This document shows, piece by piece, positions 9,990 to 20,305 of a stretch of 64,000 bases of DNA. Source of the DNA: Phoma sp. XZ068. Taxonomy: Eukaryota; Ascomycota; Dothideomycetes; Pleosporales; Didymellaceae. Location: contig RBKR01000024.1 in NCBI GenBank assembly GCA_004835665.1, positions 186,001-250,000 of the forward strand, written 5' to 3'. The notes under the pieces are model-generated. The model did no database searches and was not told the DNA's origin. It was given only the letters and a program-made list of their open reading frames with translations. The position numbers and the translations under genes were made by a program. Numbering within the stretch: the stretch's first letter is position 1; every line of letters begins with the position of its first letter.

Positions 9990-11193
9990 GATGCACGCCG
10001 ACGCGTACCGGTATCTGTCGCAAGTGCAAGTACGCTCTTGCCACGGCGAATTCTCAGGTCGCCACCCACCTCGACAAGAAGCACCGCGTTTCCAAGGAAC
10101 TTCGAAAGGGACTTACGCGATATCTGCGTCAGCACCCCTGCAAATTCACAGACCCAAGCAGCATCCCTATCCGTCCGCACGGATCTGAACCACACCCAGA
10201 GCTCCAAGTGCATGAAGGCTTTGCCTGCCGGAAGTGCGAGTTCTACACTGCTAGCTTGAAACGAGACGGGGTCCGACTGACAGCACGAGCGAAGATGAAG
10301 TGGATGAACAGATCGACAGAGAGACCACAGACGAAGCTGGCCAAACAGATCCAGAGGAGGACGAAGAGAATTTCGAATGCGATGCGGAAGAGAGCTCAGA
10401 GGAGGATCCAGTGGATAACGTCAGCCAGACCGACTCGTCCTCACATGAATCCACCTTGAGCGATAGGTCCAGCGAAATACATGCTGCTGCTGCTGAGCTG
10501 CTAGAGCTTCTCTTTGAACTATGCGTTGCGTTCATGACGGAAGAGTTTAGGGATGGCCAGCCTAGCTCTAGTATACTGTGTTGACCTCTCATGTGATCAC
10601 GCGTTAACCCCGCGCTGCTGCCTATCGCTGCCTACTGTAACGCGTCACCTATCCATCAGACTCACCAGTATATTTTACTAGCTAGATACCTTCATTAGCA
10701 ATCAACCCAGTCTCTCATCTTCTCCGCACCATCATCCTTAGATACTGGTATATACAGCGGCGTCCTGGCGCTGCAAGGCACTGGAGAGACCTTCCGGAAG
10801 GCGAAGTTATTCACGCCTATCTTATCGCAACTCATATACATCCAACGACTGTTGTTCCTCGAGTATGCCTTGCCCTACGAGGCGTACCCGCGAATAGGGT
10901 TAGAACGACGGCCACGCTACGGACAGCTAGAGCGATTGAATACTGTGCGACTCAAGTACATGGTAAAAGGTGCCATGTATCCTCTCGAAGAGTTCCAGAG
11001 TCTTCGAGACTTTGGTCGAGTGATTGGGCGCACAGATCCTCCATCGTTTCTCTTCCGTTGGAGCGATGATGGCCAGACCATCTCACATGGCACCAAACAC
11101 GTCACTATGGACAGTTTCCGCCGCTTCAGCGAGGTCTTCGTGGATGAAGCAGATGACATCTGCCGAGAGCTGATGTTCGGAGTTCTTCTCTAG
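9990..11193 (+). pseudogene. OrsD/DUF3505-like C2H2-type protein relic, split by a solo LTR
   Basis: The 5' end is truncated next to element A1; an in-frame TGA precedes the first readable codons. The translation shows paired Cys/His motifs typical of the fungal DUF3505/OrsD-like family: CRKCKYAL with a HLDKKHR partner, then after ~60 residues EGFACRKCEFYTASLKRDG. An acidic linker (QTDPEEDEENFECDAEESS) follows. A 164-bp solo LTR interrupts the gene at 10579. Beyond it the same protein continues (SGVLALQG, RYGQLERLNTVRLKYM, FGRVIGRTDPPSF) to 11193. Removing the LTR and one target duplication leaves a 1-nt frame slip near the VYxSG position. The family name comes from motif memory, not a search; that these are two parts of one gene is well supported by the TACTG duplication. 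Confidence 0.62.
10579..10742 (+). mobile_element. Solo LTR, family L164 copy 1
   Basis: 164 bp, TGTTGACC to CCTTAGA, flanked by TACTG at 10574-10578 and 10743-10747. A second solo copy of equal length lies at 25696-25859 with its own 5-bp duplication (CAATG). The 5-bp duplication and TGTT start mark an LTR retroelement that left by LTR-LTR recombination. The strand is arbitrary, chosen to match the other copy. No internal region of this family is seen in the window. Confidence 0.85.
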
Positions 11194-11204
11194 TCGTTGT
11201 AGAT

Positions 11205-11802
11205 CTTAGTCAGGTGAAGGATGACCGGCCAGACATCCTGACGGGCTACACGGACGCGAACTGGGGAAGAGACAACGATCGCCGATCGACTGGAGGATAT
11301 GTCTTTACGTTTGCCGGCACTGCCATTAGCTGGAAGTCGAAGCGTCAAGCTACTGTGGCACTTTCTAGCTGCGAGGCTGAGTACATTGCAGAGTCTGAGG
11401 CCGCGAAGGAAGCAATATGGCTGCAGCGGCTGCTATGTCAGCTGAGAGTCGATTGCTCTCAGTCGAACACGCCGAAACCAGTGACTATACTGGGAGATAA
11501 TCGAGGGGCCTTGGCTCTGGCGAAAAACCCAATGTACCATGCAAGAACCAAGCATGTTGACATCCGATATCACTTCGTACGAGAGAAGGTGGAAGAGCAG
11601 CTAATTAAGATGGAATGGATCGCAGGCGGGCTGAACCCAGCGGATGGACTCACCGAGCCACTGGGCAAGACGAAGTTTGAGTCCTTTCGACGGATGCTGG
11701 GCCTGCGAAGGGTCGATGAGTAAGCAACCGCTCCAGGAGCACGGGATGACTCATGCGAACCCGACATCATCAAGAGGGAGTACTCCCCTCATCGAGGGGG
11801 AG
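11205..11802 (+). mobile_element. 3' remnant of a Ty1/copia element
   Basis: Only the RNase H end of pol and the region up to a polypurine tract (GAGGGGGAG, 11794-11802) remain. A likely 3' LTR begins at 11803 (TGTCAAGATGG), but its end could not be fixed because no second copy is present. It is joined directly to the OrsD-like relic at about 11195. It is a different family from the full copia element at 53971. Confidence 0.7.
11214..11723 (+). pseudogene. copia RNase H C-terminal fragment
   Basis: 169 residues open to a TAA at 11721. It shows the copia RNase H hallmarks: GYTDANWGRDNDRRSTGGY (first Asp), ALSSCEAEYIAESEAAKEA (Glu), ILGDNRGALALAKNP (Asp), TKHVDIRYHFVRE and NPADGLTEPLGK. Everything upstream (gag, protease, integrase, RT) is missing, so it is a dead fragment although the frame itself is clean. 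Confidence 0.85.
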
Positions 11803-12660
11803 TGTCAAGATGGACGATGAAGGCAATGGTCATGTGACCTTGTCTACATGACTAATTAGCGTCATTACTTAGTCTCAGGCCCAGCTTGATTAATGAGATA
11901 ACCCTTACATCCCCAAAGTTTTACACATAGTTCTAGCGCGAGGCCTTTACAGCTGGTGCTCGCCTTACAGAGAACCCCAGATGATCCAGGCCTGGAGATG
12001 GCCAGCTTGAGCTGCCTTAGAGATTGCAAAGCTTAGGTACCGTAGTCTCAGAGAATCCTTAACTAGATTCCTACAAATAACTGCTACAAATCCAATAATA
12101 TCTAAGAATTGTTACTCTCTACTGCTCTAGATAGGACTAAAATGAAAAGGTCGCCTGGGCTCTTTTATTTTGCCAACAGGGCATCCGCTCGCCTCGCAAG
12201 CTATGGCCTTACAGCTGCGCCTTCTAGTACCTATGGCAGCACTTCCATCCTGTCAAGAGCGGCATAACCAACGGCACAATCTTCAAGCACCTTGGTTCTG
12301 CGACTGGTGAGCCCGCGTCCTAGCCTGATGCACGTCTGTGCAGTGTAAATGCCTAAGGCGGGCCAACGGGACTGATATGGCTGCGCACACCTGTTTAGCA
12401 GAGCTTGCTGAGCTGAATGCTTAGGAAATGTGTTCAAGTATTTCCATGTCTATGCTATAGAATTAGTACAAAAATGTATGCACGCATGATCGTACTTATA
12501 ATCGTGTGAAATGGTAATCCTGAAATGCCTACCTGCTGCCTGTCTCGAAGCCAATGGCACGCATCTCCTCAGCCACAATTGGTGTGCACCACATATAATT
12601 GTATCTTAATCGCTGATATAGTACTAATATTTCTCACTTTATAAGTTGTGTCCTATTGAG
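11803..12660. other. Intergenic, probable copia LTR then no gene seen
   Basis: The first part is probably the 3' LTR of the copia remnant. The rest shows no coding pattern, RNA gene or clear repeat. Confidence 0.5.
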
Positions 12661-13809
12661 CTAAATTGTGCCACCCTTTAGAGCAGCAGTTTCGTTCAAC
12701 GGCGTCGTGGCAACCTTCAAATTGCAATATTCTACCCAACCGTCAAGGTTCTTTCTTTTCAGTACTGTACTAAATCCACTGATGTTCGTTTCTCCGTCCT
12801 TTCCACATAACTCATTGACAAGCTTCGTCTCCACGCCACTGTCGGAATCAGCATCTTTGTTGGGATATTCGATATGAAGAACTGGTTTGCCAGTCTCGAT
12901 AAATCTCTGGAATTTCTCGCACTCATCGTTCTGCACGCATTCCTCATTGACGGAGAAGTCTACGAGTGGTAGAACAGCTGGGATGATACGATCCGCGTTC
13001 TTGAGCCCTAGACTCAGGTTGAGAGGGCGTGTAATCGAAGAAAGGAACTCCAGAAGAGCGATCGAATCATCTGAAGTTAAGTCCAGTCCGTTGTCATTAT
13101 CCTGCACGCATCTCAGTGGGAAGTTGGCAATCAATTCTTAGAGGCTTACATAACCATCGACGTTATCAGGATCCACACCATCGCATCTCTTGTCACTGGC
13201 TAACTCCACTCTGCTTTTCATGATATTCCGCACACTCTCGCTGCTGATATTCAACCATGTCTCACCAGGCCAGCCGTCCAACTCTTTCCCTTTGTCGGCT
13301 GCTCGGAAGCTTCTTGCATCTGGCCGCCAGTTTTCGAAGCTGCCTGCACTGAAATAGCAGATGACCTTCTTGCCGAGATTGTGTAGTGCCTCGATCGTAT
13401 CTGCAGGTGTGTCGAATAAGTCCACGTCGAAAATAGCCACATCTGGTGTGGTTGAGTTGAGATCAGCGGCCAAAAGCGGTGGCTGCAAGAGGGTGATCTG
13501 CCATGTGTCGTTCACTTTTGGTGTCCAAAGGAGGGTTGGCATTCGCGGGGATGGCGATATGTAGGATGGCTCTGGTAGCTCTGACACATCGAGGTTGCGA
13601 CTGCGTCGTCCAATAGTGAAGCCTAAGCCGAGGCCCAGCGCTAGTCCTAGCACCATGATTGTGATGGTTACTCGTATTAGGACCTTTCTGTGTGAAGCAC
13701 GTTTCCGTGGCAACGATGCGGCTTCCTCCCCAGATGTGCAGATCTCTTCATAGTTTGGTGTCAATAACGAGAGTTTGATCCGACCTTGGGGTGCGGGATA
13801 GCACTCCAA
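12661..13809 (-). CDS. ega3: Ega3-like endo-alpha-1,4-galactosaminidase (GH114), membrane-anchored
   Basis: Two exons separated by a 48-bp intron (13149-13102, GTAAGC...GTGCAG). Joining them gives DGY followed by DNDNGLDLT, the expected GH114 continuation. A basic N-terminal segment precedes one membrane helix (IMVLGLALGLGLGFTIG), so this is a type II anchored enzyme with an outside catalytic domain. The GH114 blocks are clear: DVAIFDVDLFDT, KKVICYFSAGSFENWRPD, WPGETWLNI, KRCDGVDPDNVDGY (catalytic Asp region), LGLKNADRI and FSVNEECVQNDEC. The family cuts galactosamine-containing alpha-1,4 polymers such as galactosaminogalactan. No ATG lies between the upstream stop and the anchor except the Met inside the helix, so a 5' exon is probably missing from this call. 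It sits about 0.8 kb from the divergent sph3-like gene, as in GAG clusters. Confidence 0.85.
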
Positions 13810-14632
13810 ATAAATTGACTTGATGGTGCCGTCCGCTCAAGCTTAGCGGGAAGACGAGAAGTCGACGAAGAACTCGAAGACCTGCGTTCATGTGAGTGCT
13901 TCAACGCCGGAGGAACTCCGCTACCACTGTGGCTGTGCGCTTGACAGGTCTGGAAACCGCAGTTCGGGCTGAACTAACGAGCTGAACTAGCTAAGCGAGC
14001 GGAGCCGGGCAAGCGAGCAGAACCAGGTAAGGTAAGCGAGCAGGACCAGGTAAGGTAAGCGAGCGGAAACGAGCGGGCTGAACAAAGAACAGCCAACTGT
14101 CTATAATCTTTAATATATGGGTAGAGCAAAGCAAAGCCCTGCAGACTAATTGCTTGCTTACGCCTTGGCTTTGTCTAGACTGTAGAAAGCTAGCTTCGCT
14201 ACCTAAGGAAAATTTGCAGATAATTGAGTAGATTGATCATCGCACTGCGCAAAGCTGAAAATTTACCCCTCTGTATTTAAAAAAAAAAGGGAATACGCTA
14301 CTGCAGTAGGGAGCCATTGCTTTCTGCACTTACATGCAGCTGAAATGGGCTACTGTAGCCTTTTCTCATCTCCAAGCTACTTTCAGCTCCTCGGGCTCTC
14401 GTTCAGAAGGTAGGAATGCGGGTCTGCAAGGACGCTGCCATGAGGCGACCCAGCTTGAACGCTTCTGATTGGGAACGTTTCTGAACTCCATTAATTTCGT
14501 GAGGAAGTGGTAGCATCAGATGACACAAAGTGGTTTTTTAAGAAACACGAATATCACACCCTTGACCATTGGTAGCATTGGCGAGCTCGATGAAAACAAC
14601 TCCTTACATCTATAGCCTGAGTTTTCCTTTCG
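13810..14632. promoter_or_regulatory. Divergent intergenic region between ega3-like and sph3-like genes
   Basis: About 0.8 kb shared upstream region for the two divergent genes. It holds an array of AAGCGAGC-type units (about 13990-14080) and an A10 run near 14279. No TATA box or known factor site could be assigned with confidence. Confidence 0.4.
13990..14082. repeat. Short tandem AAGCGAGC/AGGTAAGGT repeats
   Basis: The unit GCGAGC recurs with CAGGTAAGGTAAGCGAGC appearing twice, giving an imperfect array of about 20-bp units upstream of ega3-like. The function is unknown. Confidence 0.6.
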
Positions 14633-15499
14633 ATGTGCCACAACCTTCTATCGACACTATTTCCAATCACAAGCGTTCCCCGCTTGCCACGAATCTCAGG
14701 TCTGCAGGAACGGTCCGACAATACCGTAAAGCAGATGTTGTCACTGGAAACATACGAAGTTGGACTGCCATCTGGCACTGCGCCTACAGTCACCGTCCCT
14801 TTGTACATCTATCCTTCTCCAGGATCTTGGGAACCACTCCACGTCGCAATTGCAAGGAACCCTGACCTACACTTCTATATCATCCTGAATCCGAACAATG
14901 GTCCAGGCAGTCCTGTACCAGATGCACATTATATTACCGAAGTTGCTCGCCTGAGGATAGCGGCCAATACTACGCTCTTTGGCTATGTCCATATGAGTTG
15001 GGGTGAGCGGGAACATGATCACGTTACCGCGGACATCTCCACCTGGGCAGCTTGGACCTACTATCCTAATTACGACATTCACGTGGACGGGATTTTCTTG
15101 GACGAGGCACCAAGCAGTGTCGCGTTCCTAGAGCATGTCAGGGCCTTGAAGCATCACGCTAAGACAATATTCTACGGGAACATCATACTCTGGACAAATC
15201 CAGGTGTTCCTGTTGACAGCGCATTCTATGCTGAGGCAGATATAATCAACGCTTGCGAGGACAATCATGATCACTATATGCGTCAGAAGTCTATCTTCTC
15301 CATACCGGTCTCCTTACGGCCAAAGACCTCCATTTTAATTCATGATTATACCGGGTCGATAAAACAACTCCGTCTGGACGTAGAGACCTTGCGGCATGCA
15401 GGCTATCGTTTGGCCTTGATTACAGCTGACTCTGATTACACAAATTTCTCCGCATTGTGGCTAGAGTTTGTGGCGGCTCTAGCAATCGAAAACGATTAG
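14633..15499 (+). CDS. sph3: Sph3-like spherulin-4 family glycoside hydrolase (GH135)
   Basis: Open frame to TAG 15497. The first ~34 residues look unlike the family, so ATG 14735 (MLSLETYEV) or an upstream exon is the likelier start. From there the spherulin-4/GH135 pattern is complete: VPLYIYPSPGSWEPL, HFYIILNPNNGPG, TTLFGYVHMSWGE, WTYYPNYDIHVDGIFLDEAP (catalytic Asp region), FYGNIILWTNPGV, ILIHDYTG and GYRLALITADSDYTNFS. The enzyme hydrolyses galactosaminogalactan and is needed for its production in Aspergillus. No signal peptide is visible with the starts considered; the Aspergillus enzyme is membrane-anchored, so a 5' exon carrying an anchor may be missed. It lies between ega3-like and agd3-like genes. 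Confidence 0.83.
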   Translation: MCHNLLSTLFPITSVPRLPRISGLQERSDNTVKQMLSLETYEVGLPSGTAPTVTVPLYIYPSPGSWEPLHVAIARNPDLHFYIILNPNNGPGSPVPDAHYITEVARLRIAANTTLFGYVHMSWGEREHDHVTADISTWAAWTYYPNYDIHVDGIFLDEAPSSVAFLEHVRALKHHAKTIFYGNIILWTNPGVPVDSAFYAEADIINACEDNHDHYMRQKSIFSIPVSLRPKTSILIHDYTGSIKQLRLDVETLRHAGYRLALITADSDYTNFSALWLEFVAALAIEND

Positions 15500-15782
15500 C
15501 TATGCTAGGTAGACCCAGTTATGCTATGCTGTAACCGTACTGGTGTCAGTGCTTTAGTTTAGATAATCAAGTTCAGGCAAAGGACTGTAAGCCGGTCTTC
15601 TGATCGTCACTGATAATACAAAGGCGAACGCTTGATAGTTTTCCCTATGTAGTTGGCTAGAAATCAAAGGGCGACTAAATCGAGACTACGTCCAATACGG
15701 CGCTAGCTACGCGACACTGCGAATGAATCTGAAAGAGAAGAAAGATGATTCCGTAGCAGAATAGGTGTGCTGAGTGAAGAAT

Positions 15783-17993
15783 CTAAATAGAGACTGGCGA
15801 TCCAAGTTGAAATGAAACAGACGACCCGCTCAAAGTGGTCCAAATGGTTAGTGGATCACTGCCAATTTTCTCACGAGTAGTACTACTTGCGGCAGTTGTT
15901 GCCGACCCGGGAAAGGTTACTGGAACAGGCACACTGCAGGTGTTGCTGTTTGCACCGACCGTGACTCCGACGATAGAGCTAGCATCACTCGAGAGGGTGT
16001 ATGACAGATTTGGTTGGCACTGATCGTGAGCCATACGATTCATAAATAGCGCCCTTAGGTCTTAGTCAGAGAAGGTTCGATAGTGAGTTATTGTTTGTAT
16101 GGACTTACGCAATGTCATCATGCTTGAGTGTTAGAATAGGCCAGCTTGTGAGGCGGGTCATCTCCTGAACGACAGACTCCACCCAGATCATCAGTAACGA
16201 CAGGTTGCCGGATTTGGGCCCCACAGTGAAGCTTGGAACATCCAATTGGCGCAAGTTTGCCTGATGGAACATGTAGGGGTCCTGACGCAATCCGAGTAGA
16301 TGGCGTGTGTTTGTTACACGTGCGTTAGAAAGGAGAGCATTGAAGTCTCCACTTCCCCCCGACGTGTTGATCCACTCTTGCGTCGTACAGTCTGGCAGAT
16401 CGCAATTATAGTAGATTGTGGTAGCCCAGCGTGGTATTATCTCCAAGCCTGCATAACCGTTTGAAGCAACGTTGCTGATCAGGGGCCAGAATTCATTCTG
16501 TTGGGCAGCCGATATGCCAACCTGCCGCAACCAGGCAAAGTTGAAAGATACATCTTTGGAGGCATCGGAGTACGTGGCGTTATTCACATTCTCATGCGTG
16601 AATGTGTGCGAAACATGGGCAAACGCATCCCTGTTGCTCGGAGTCATGATCCATGACGCAAGAGGGTCGAGTTTTGCACACGACAGGCTCCACTTGTAAG
16701 TCGTCGGAGTATTTGACCAGATATTCGTGCCAGTCCCGAGTGGTTTCTGGAACTCCAATGACGTGTCCATTTGTTCTGGATACTCGATAGCAGTGTTAGG
16801 CGTACAGAGTTTGGTGCCGGCATTGTCGTTGGCTTCCACAGCAGCCTCGATGTCACCATTTCCGTTGTGGCCAAGTTCGATGAAATAGTTCGATCCAGCC
16901 GGCATCCGGGATTTGATGTTCTGCATCCATGACACATGAGCTTGAAGGTCGCCAGGGCGGATCCTAAAGGTCGTGTTGGCCGGCTGGTAGAGGTCTGTCT
17001 CAAGGTGCACATCGTCGATTTGGGTGCTCCTAGATACGACGGTGACCGACGACTGAGGCTGCTTGTTAGCCATGATTGACATGAGATCAAGAATCTCTGT
17101 GCTTTGACTTACAAAGACCACGTGTAAGCCAGTGGATGTAAGCGTATTGAAGGAAGTTTGATGTTGGCGCCCAGTCGGTAGCCCAGCCAGTAAACCACAC
17201 CATCTGCTGACGCCGACCGAAATTGTTAATGACTGCTGCACTTGTTGTTGTCGTGAAGGGTCCTCCTGGGGCAAACTGAGCAACTTCAGTGGCATACTGG
17301 AGTTTGTGATCGTTGCTGGATAATGCCATAAGCCCTGTGTGCTAATGGTGGCCCCGCTGTCGTCATTGCGTCAGTCTTCCATCTACGAGAACAGGGCTTG
17401 ACCGTCTCAACTTACACTTTCAGATTAGCTGTAGGGAAGTTTGCAGCATTGCTGATGCTCACAAGCTGCTCGACACCAGCGTTGCAACAGCCGGCCCCGT
17501 TGATCGCTGTAGCCGTGCCTGACCTGGGTGTTAGTCGATCGACGCCCAAATATACACATGTCTCGAGCGTCGAGGCTACAGGGTTCTTACCGAAATCCGG
17601 CCCTGGGTAGACATCGAGTCGAACCATGCGCGCACCAAAGGTGGTCTGATAGTCGTAGAGTTGCTGCCATTGTGCCGGCGTCAAGGCGCTGCTCCAGTTT
17701 TTACCGTAATCGTAAGCGACTTCGCTTAGCACCACAAAGCCCCCATAATTGCCTTGAGTGGAAGAGGAGTTGAGCACAGGCAGAGTGACGCCGGATTCAG
17801 GGACAAGGACGAGTTTGTAAGGTATACCATAGCCATTGAACCCAGATGTTGCCGAATAGCTTGATGCCGTGTCTCTAGCGAAGACCAGTATAGTGCTGGA
17901 CATGCCGATCGCATTCGCCGCTGTCACCATCCATGTTATAAAGAGGAGTGCAGAGCAGCGGATTTGGAAACGGACAGAGTTGATAGCAGCCAT
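15783..17993 (-). CDS. agd3: Agd3-like extracellular polysaccharide deacetylase (CE18), with two frame slips
   Basis: Five exons, with introns at 17590-17519, 17415-17357, 17112-17053 and 16108-16054, all GT...AG with CTAAC/CTGAC branch sites. ATG 17993 opens a signal peptide (SALLFITWMVTAANA). Family blocks follow: VYPGPDFG, GAGCCNAGVEQLVSI, MVWFTGWATDWAP, STQIDDVHLETDLYQP (metal/catalytic Asp pair), FIELGHNGNGD, AHVSHTFTHENVNN (metal-binding His pair) and MNRMAHDQCQPN. Agd3 deacetylates galactosaminogalactan so that it sticks to surfaces. Oddity: the conserved frame changes after PATITNS (near 17300) and again near 17035. Between these points family-like residues (YATEVAQFAPGGPF) lie in another frame, while the first frame stays open. 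Either two indels (net -3 nt) have scrambled ~85 residues or the assembly has errors. The third intron is in doubt for the same reason. Confidence 0.83.
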
Positions 17994-18512
17994 ATTTTCG
18001 TGATTTAATGGTCAACGAGGACACTCAGTCACAAGTAGTGTGGATGAGCAAGAGTATAGCTCAGTGAGAGCATGGCTTATATCCTTACAGACACAAAGCG
18101 GAGGGAATTGTCCATTGAACATGTACCGAACACGGACAAGTAAATTTAGTCAACGCTTCAACTTCGGTAATGGTACCCATGCCCGGGGAAGAAGAATGAC
18201 TATCGAGGCGTGAACATGCAATGCGTTGGGAATCAATACAGCCACCCGCTGGTTTCGCACTATCCCGCATGTTCCAGGAAATAGAAGGGTGTATGATCTA
18301 GAGCGGCCACGTCTTTTGCGTGGCGTGTGTCCTGCCAGAGCTACGTCGAGCATGCTATGAGGTTGTCAGGTTTTCGGTTCCAGGTGCAAGGGACGAGGCC
18401 TTCATGTTGCAGAAATCTCCCAGGCGAGGAACGACGCTAATAGTGAGGTCGCCAAAACAAGCCTTTTTGACAAGCGCGTTGTTTTTTCTCCGCACTTCAC
18501 GACCCCTAGGTC

Positions 18513-19169
18513 TTGGTGGAAGCCCTCAAACTGACGGAACTCGACGCAGCGCTCCAAATGTTGAGTGTGCTAGTGGCTTCAGGCCGGACATTTCCACAGC
18601 AAGCTGAACTAGCAGAAGCACATGAACAGCACGCAGCCATCCTGTTCCCGAAGTTGACGCACTTGTCTTGGTCTCTGAGCTCTTGCCAGATCACGGATTT
18701 CAGGGTGTTACTTAGCGCTCCCAATCTCACCTCGCTACAGATCGTTCTGGATTCACGAGACCGCGGAACCAACCAGGCGCTGACGTGGGCCAATTCATCG
18801 AACTTCGCATACAAATTGCGAAAACTCACGATCAGAATGGCTGGTACATACGTTGGGACGGACATCTTGTTGAGGTGCATCGGCGAAATGACCAGACATA
18901 TCATCAAAGATTTTACCGCAGAGGTATTTGGAAGTGCACGTGGGGTCGAAAGCTTACCCGGAGAGGGACGCTTTCATGAGCTTGTTTTTGAGAACGTCAA
19001 ATACGTTGTCCTTTACTACTATGGCAACGGCGAAGGAGACATGGACGATCCGGCCGACCCCGACATCAGCTGGATCGCATTCGTAAAACTGTGCGAACGG
19101 GCAGACTTTGTTCGTCTGCGAACTGCGTCAGGGGAAAGGATGGTCAAACGATCAGAGTGGAGCTCATAG
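18513..19169 (+). CDS. Hypothetical F-box/LRR-like protein, 5' end uncertain
   Basis: 218 codons open to a TAG; there is no ATG at the head of the frame (first ATG near residue 16, LQMLSVL), so the N-terminus is truncated or carried by an unseen exon. The leucine pattern (FPKLTHLSWSLSSCQITDFRVLLSAPNLTSLQIVLDSRDRG) resembles the leucine-rich C-terminal halves of fungal F-box proteins. The ending ERADFVRLRTASGERMVKRSEWSS looks like a natural terminus. No F-box is visible. Probably a decayed or partial gene. Confidence 0.45.
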   Translation: MVEALKLTELDAALQMLSVLVASGRTFPQQAELAEAHEQHAAILFPKLTHLSWSLSSCQITDFRVLLSAPNLTSLQIVLDSRDRGTNQALTWANSSNFAYKLRKLTIRMAGTYVGTDILLRCIGEMTRHIIKDFTAEVFGSARGVESLPGEGRFHELVFENVKYVVLYYYGNGEGDMDDPADPDISWIAFVKLCERADFVRLRTASGERMVKRSEWSS

Positions 19170-20303
19170 ATTGCGCACCTAGGTACAAAGCCGAGGCAAT
19201 TGTCAATTGCTGATGCAGTTCAGAATAGCTGAATAATTCATCGGACGTACGAAACAGACAACCTCTTTAGGTCAGTCATGCTCCATTGGGAGCCGTTATG
19301 ACGAATGACTACTTATGCTCGCAATGAAGCCATAGTTATCAGATTTGACGGTCGGCTTTATTTGTTGCACAGTATGTTGACTAACGATATACGGTGTGTC
19401 TTCGGCCTTGGATACGGGATCAATTAAGCTGACGTAGGCTTCACCGACTGAAGTTGCTTCTATTTCGTGTTCACCCCACCTTGCAAGGGCTAGAGATTGC
19501 ATTGCTGACATAGCTTTTCACAAGATCTTTTGTCAAGTCAAGGTTCTCTATAAAGTTCCGTCCGGTTGGTTGGGCGTTTGCTCAATCATCAGGTAGTGCT
19601 GGTAGCTCTTCTCGTATAGCCGTGCAAGCAATTTGTCGAAGACATAAAACTGAAGGTGGTGTCTTATCTCAACTTGAGGAGTGAAATAATGAAATAAGGA
19701 CTTGTGCGAGGAAACGAGCGTCACGCGGCGTAGATCAGTGATCGTGGCTCCGCTAAACGTCTGATGCTATGTACACAGAGACAGAGAGTATGACCGCTCT
19801 CGTCTTGACGAGGTGATGGTCGGAGATGAGATTGATCGTCGGGCTCTAGCTGATTCGGCCGATCTAACGTCGAAAATGGAGCCACCAGCAGTTCTAGTGC
19901 GTCCGTATTAAGGCAACTATAGGGGTAAAAGTGGAGCCAAAGCCCATCTCCGCATGGAGGACGTGGTGGTTCTTAGGTGGCTGGCATGAGTTATGGCGTT
20001 GAGTTATGGCATTGAGGATTTTGCTGTGTTTTTGGTGATCGCGTGCAGCACGCGGAATCGCACAGCACGCGCACGGGCACGGAAGAGGTCTCTGGGTCAG
20101 GGTCCACTGGTCGACCCCAGAACGAGCCGCAAGGGCGTTCACGCGGGCCGTCTCGTTCCAGTCCCCGATGATCTCTCCTAACATTCTCGCGGCCTACATG
20201 CTGATCCCGCTTGTTTTTCCGAAGAGACGTGTCGATATGCAGCCTCTCCCTGCGGGGTGAGCTGAGCTGAGGTCCGCGTTCTCGATCATAAGTGCAGGGA
20301 TGA
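19170..20303. other. Intergenic, no gene seen
   Basis: Short open frames overlap on both strands without family likeness. Nothing supported. Confidence 0.5.
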
Positions 20304-20305
20304 TA

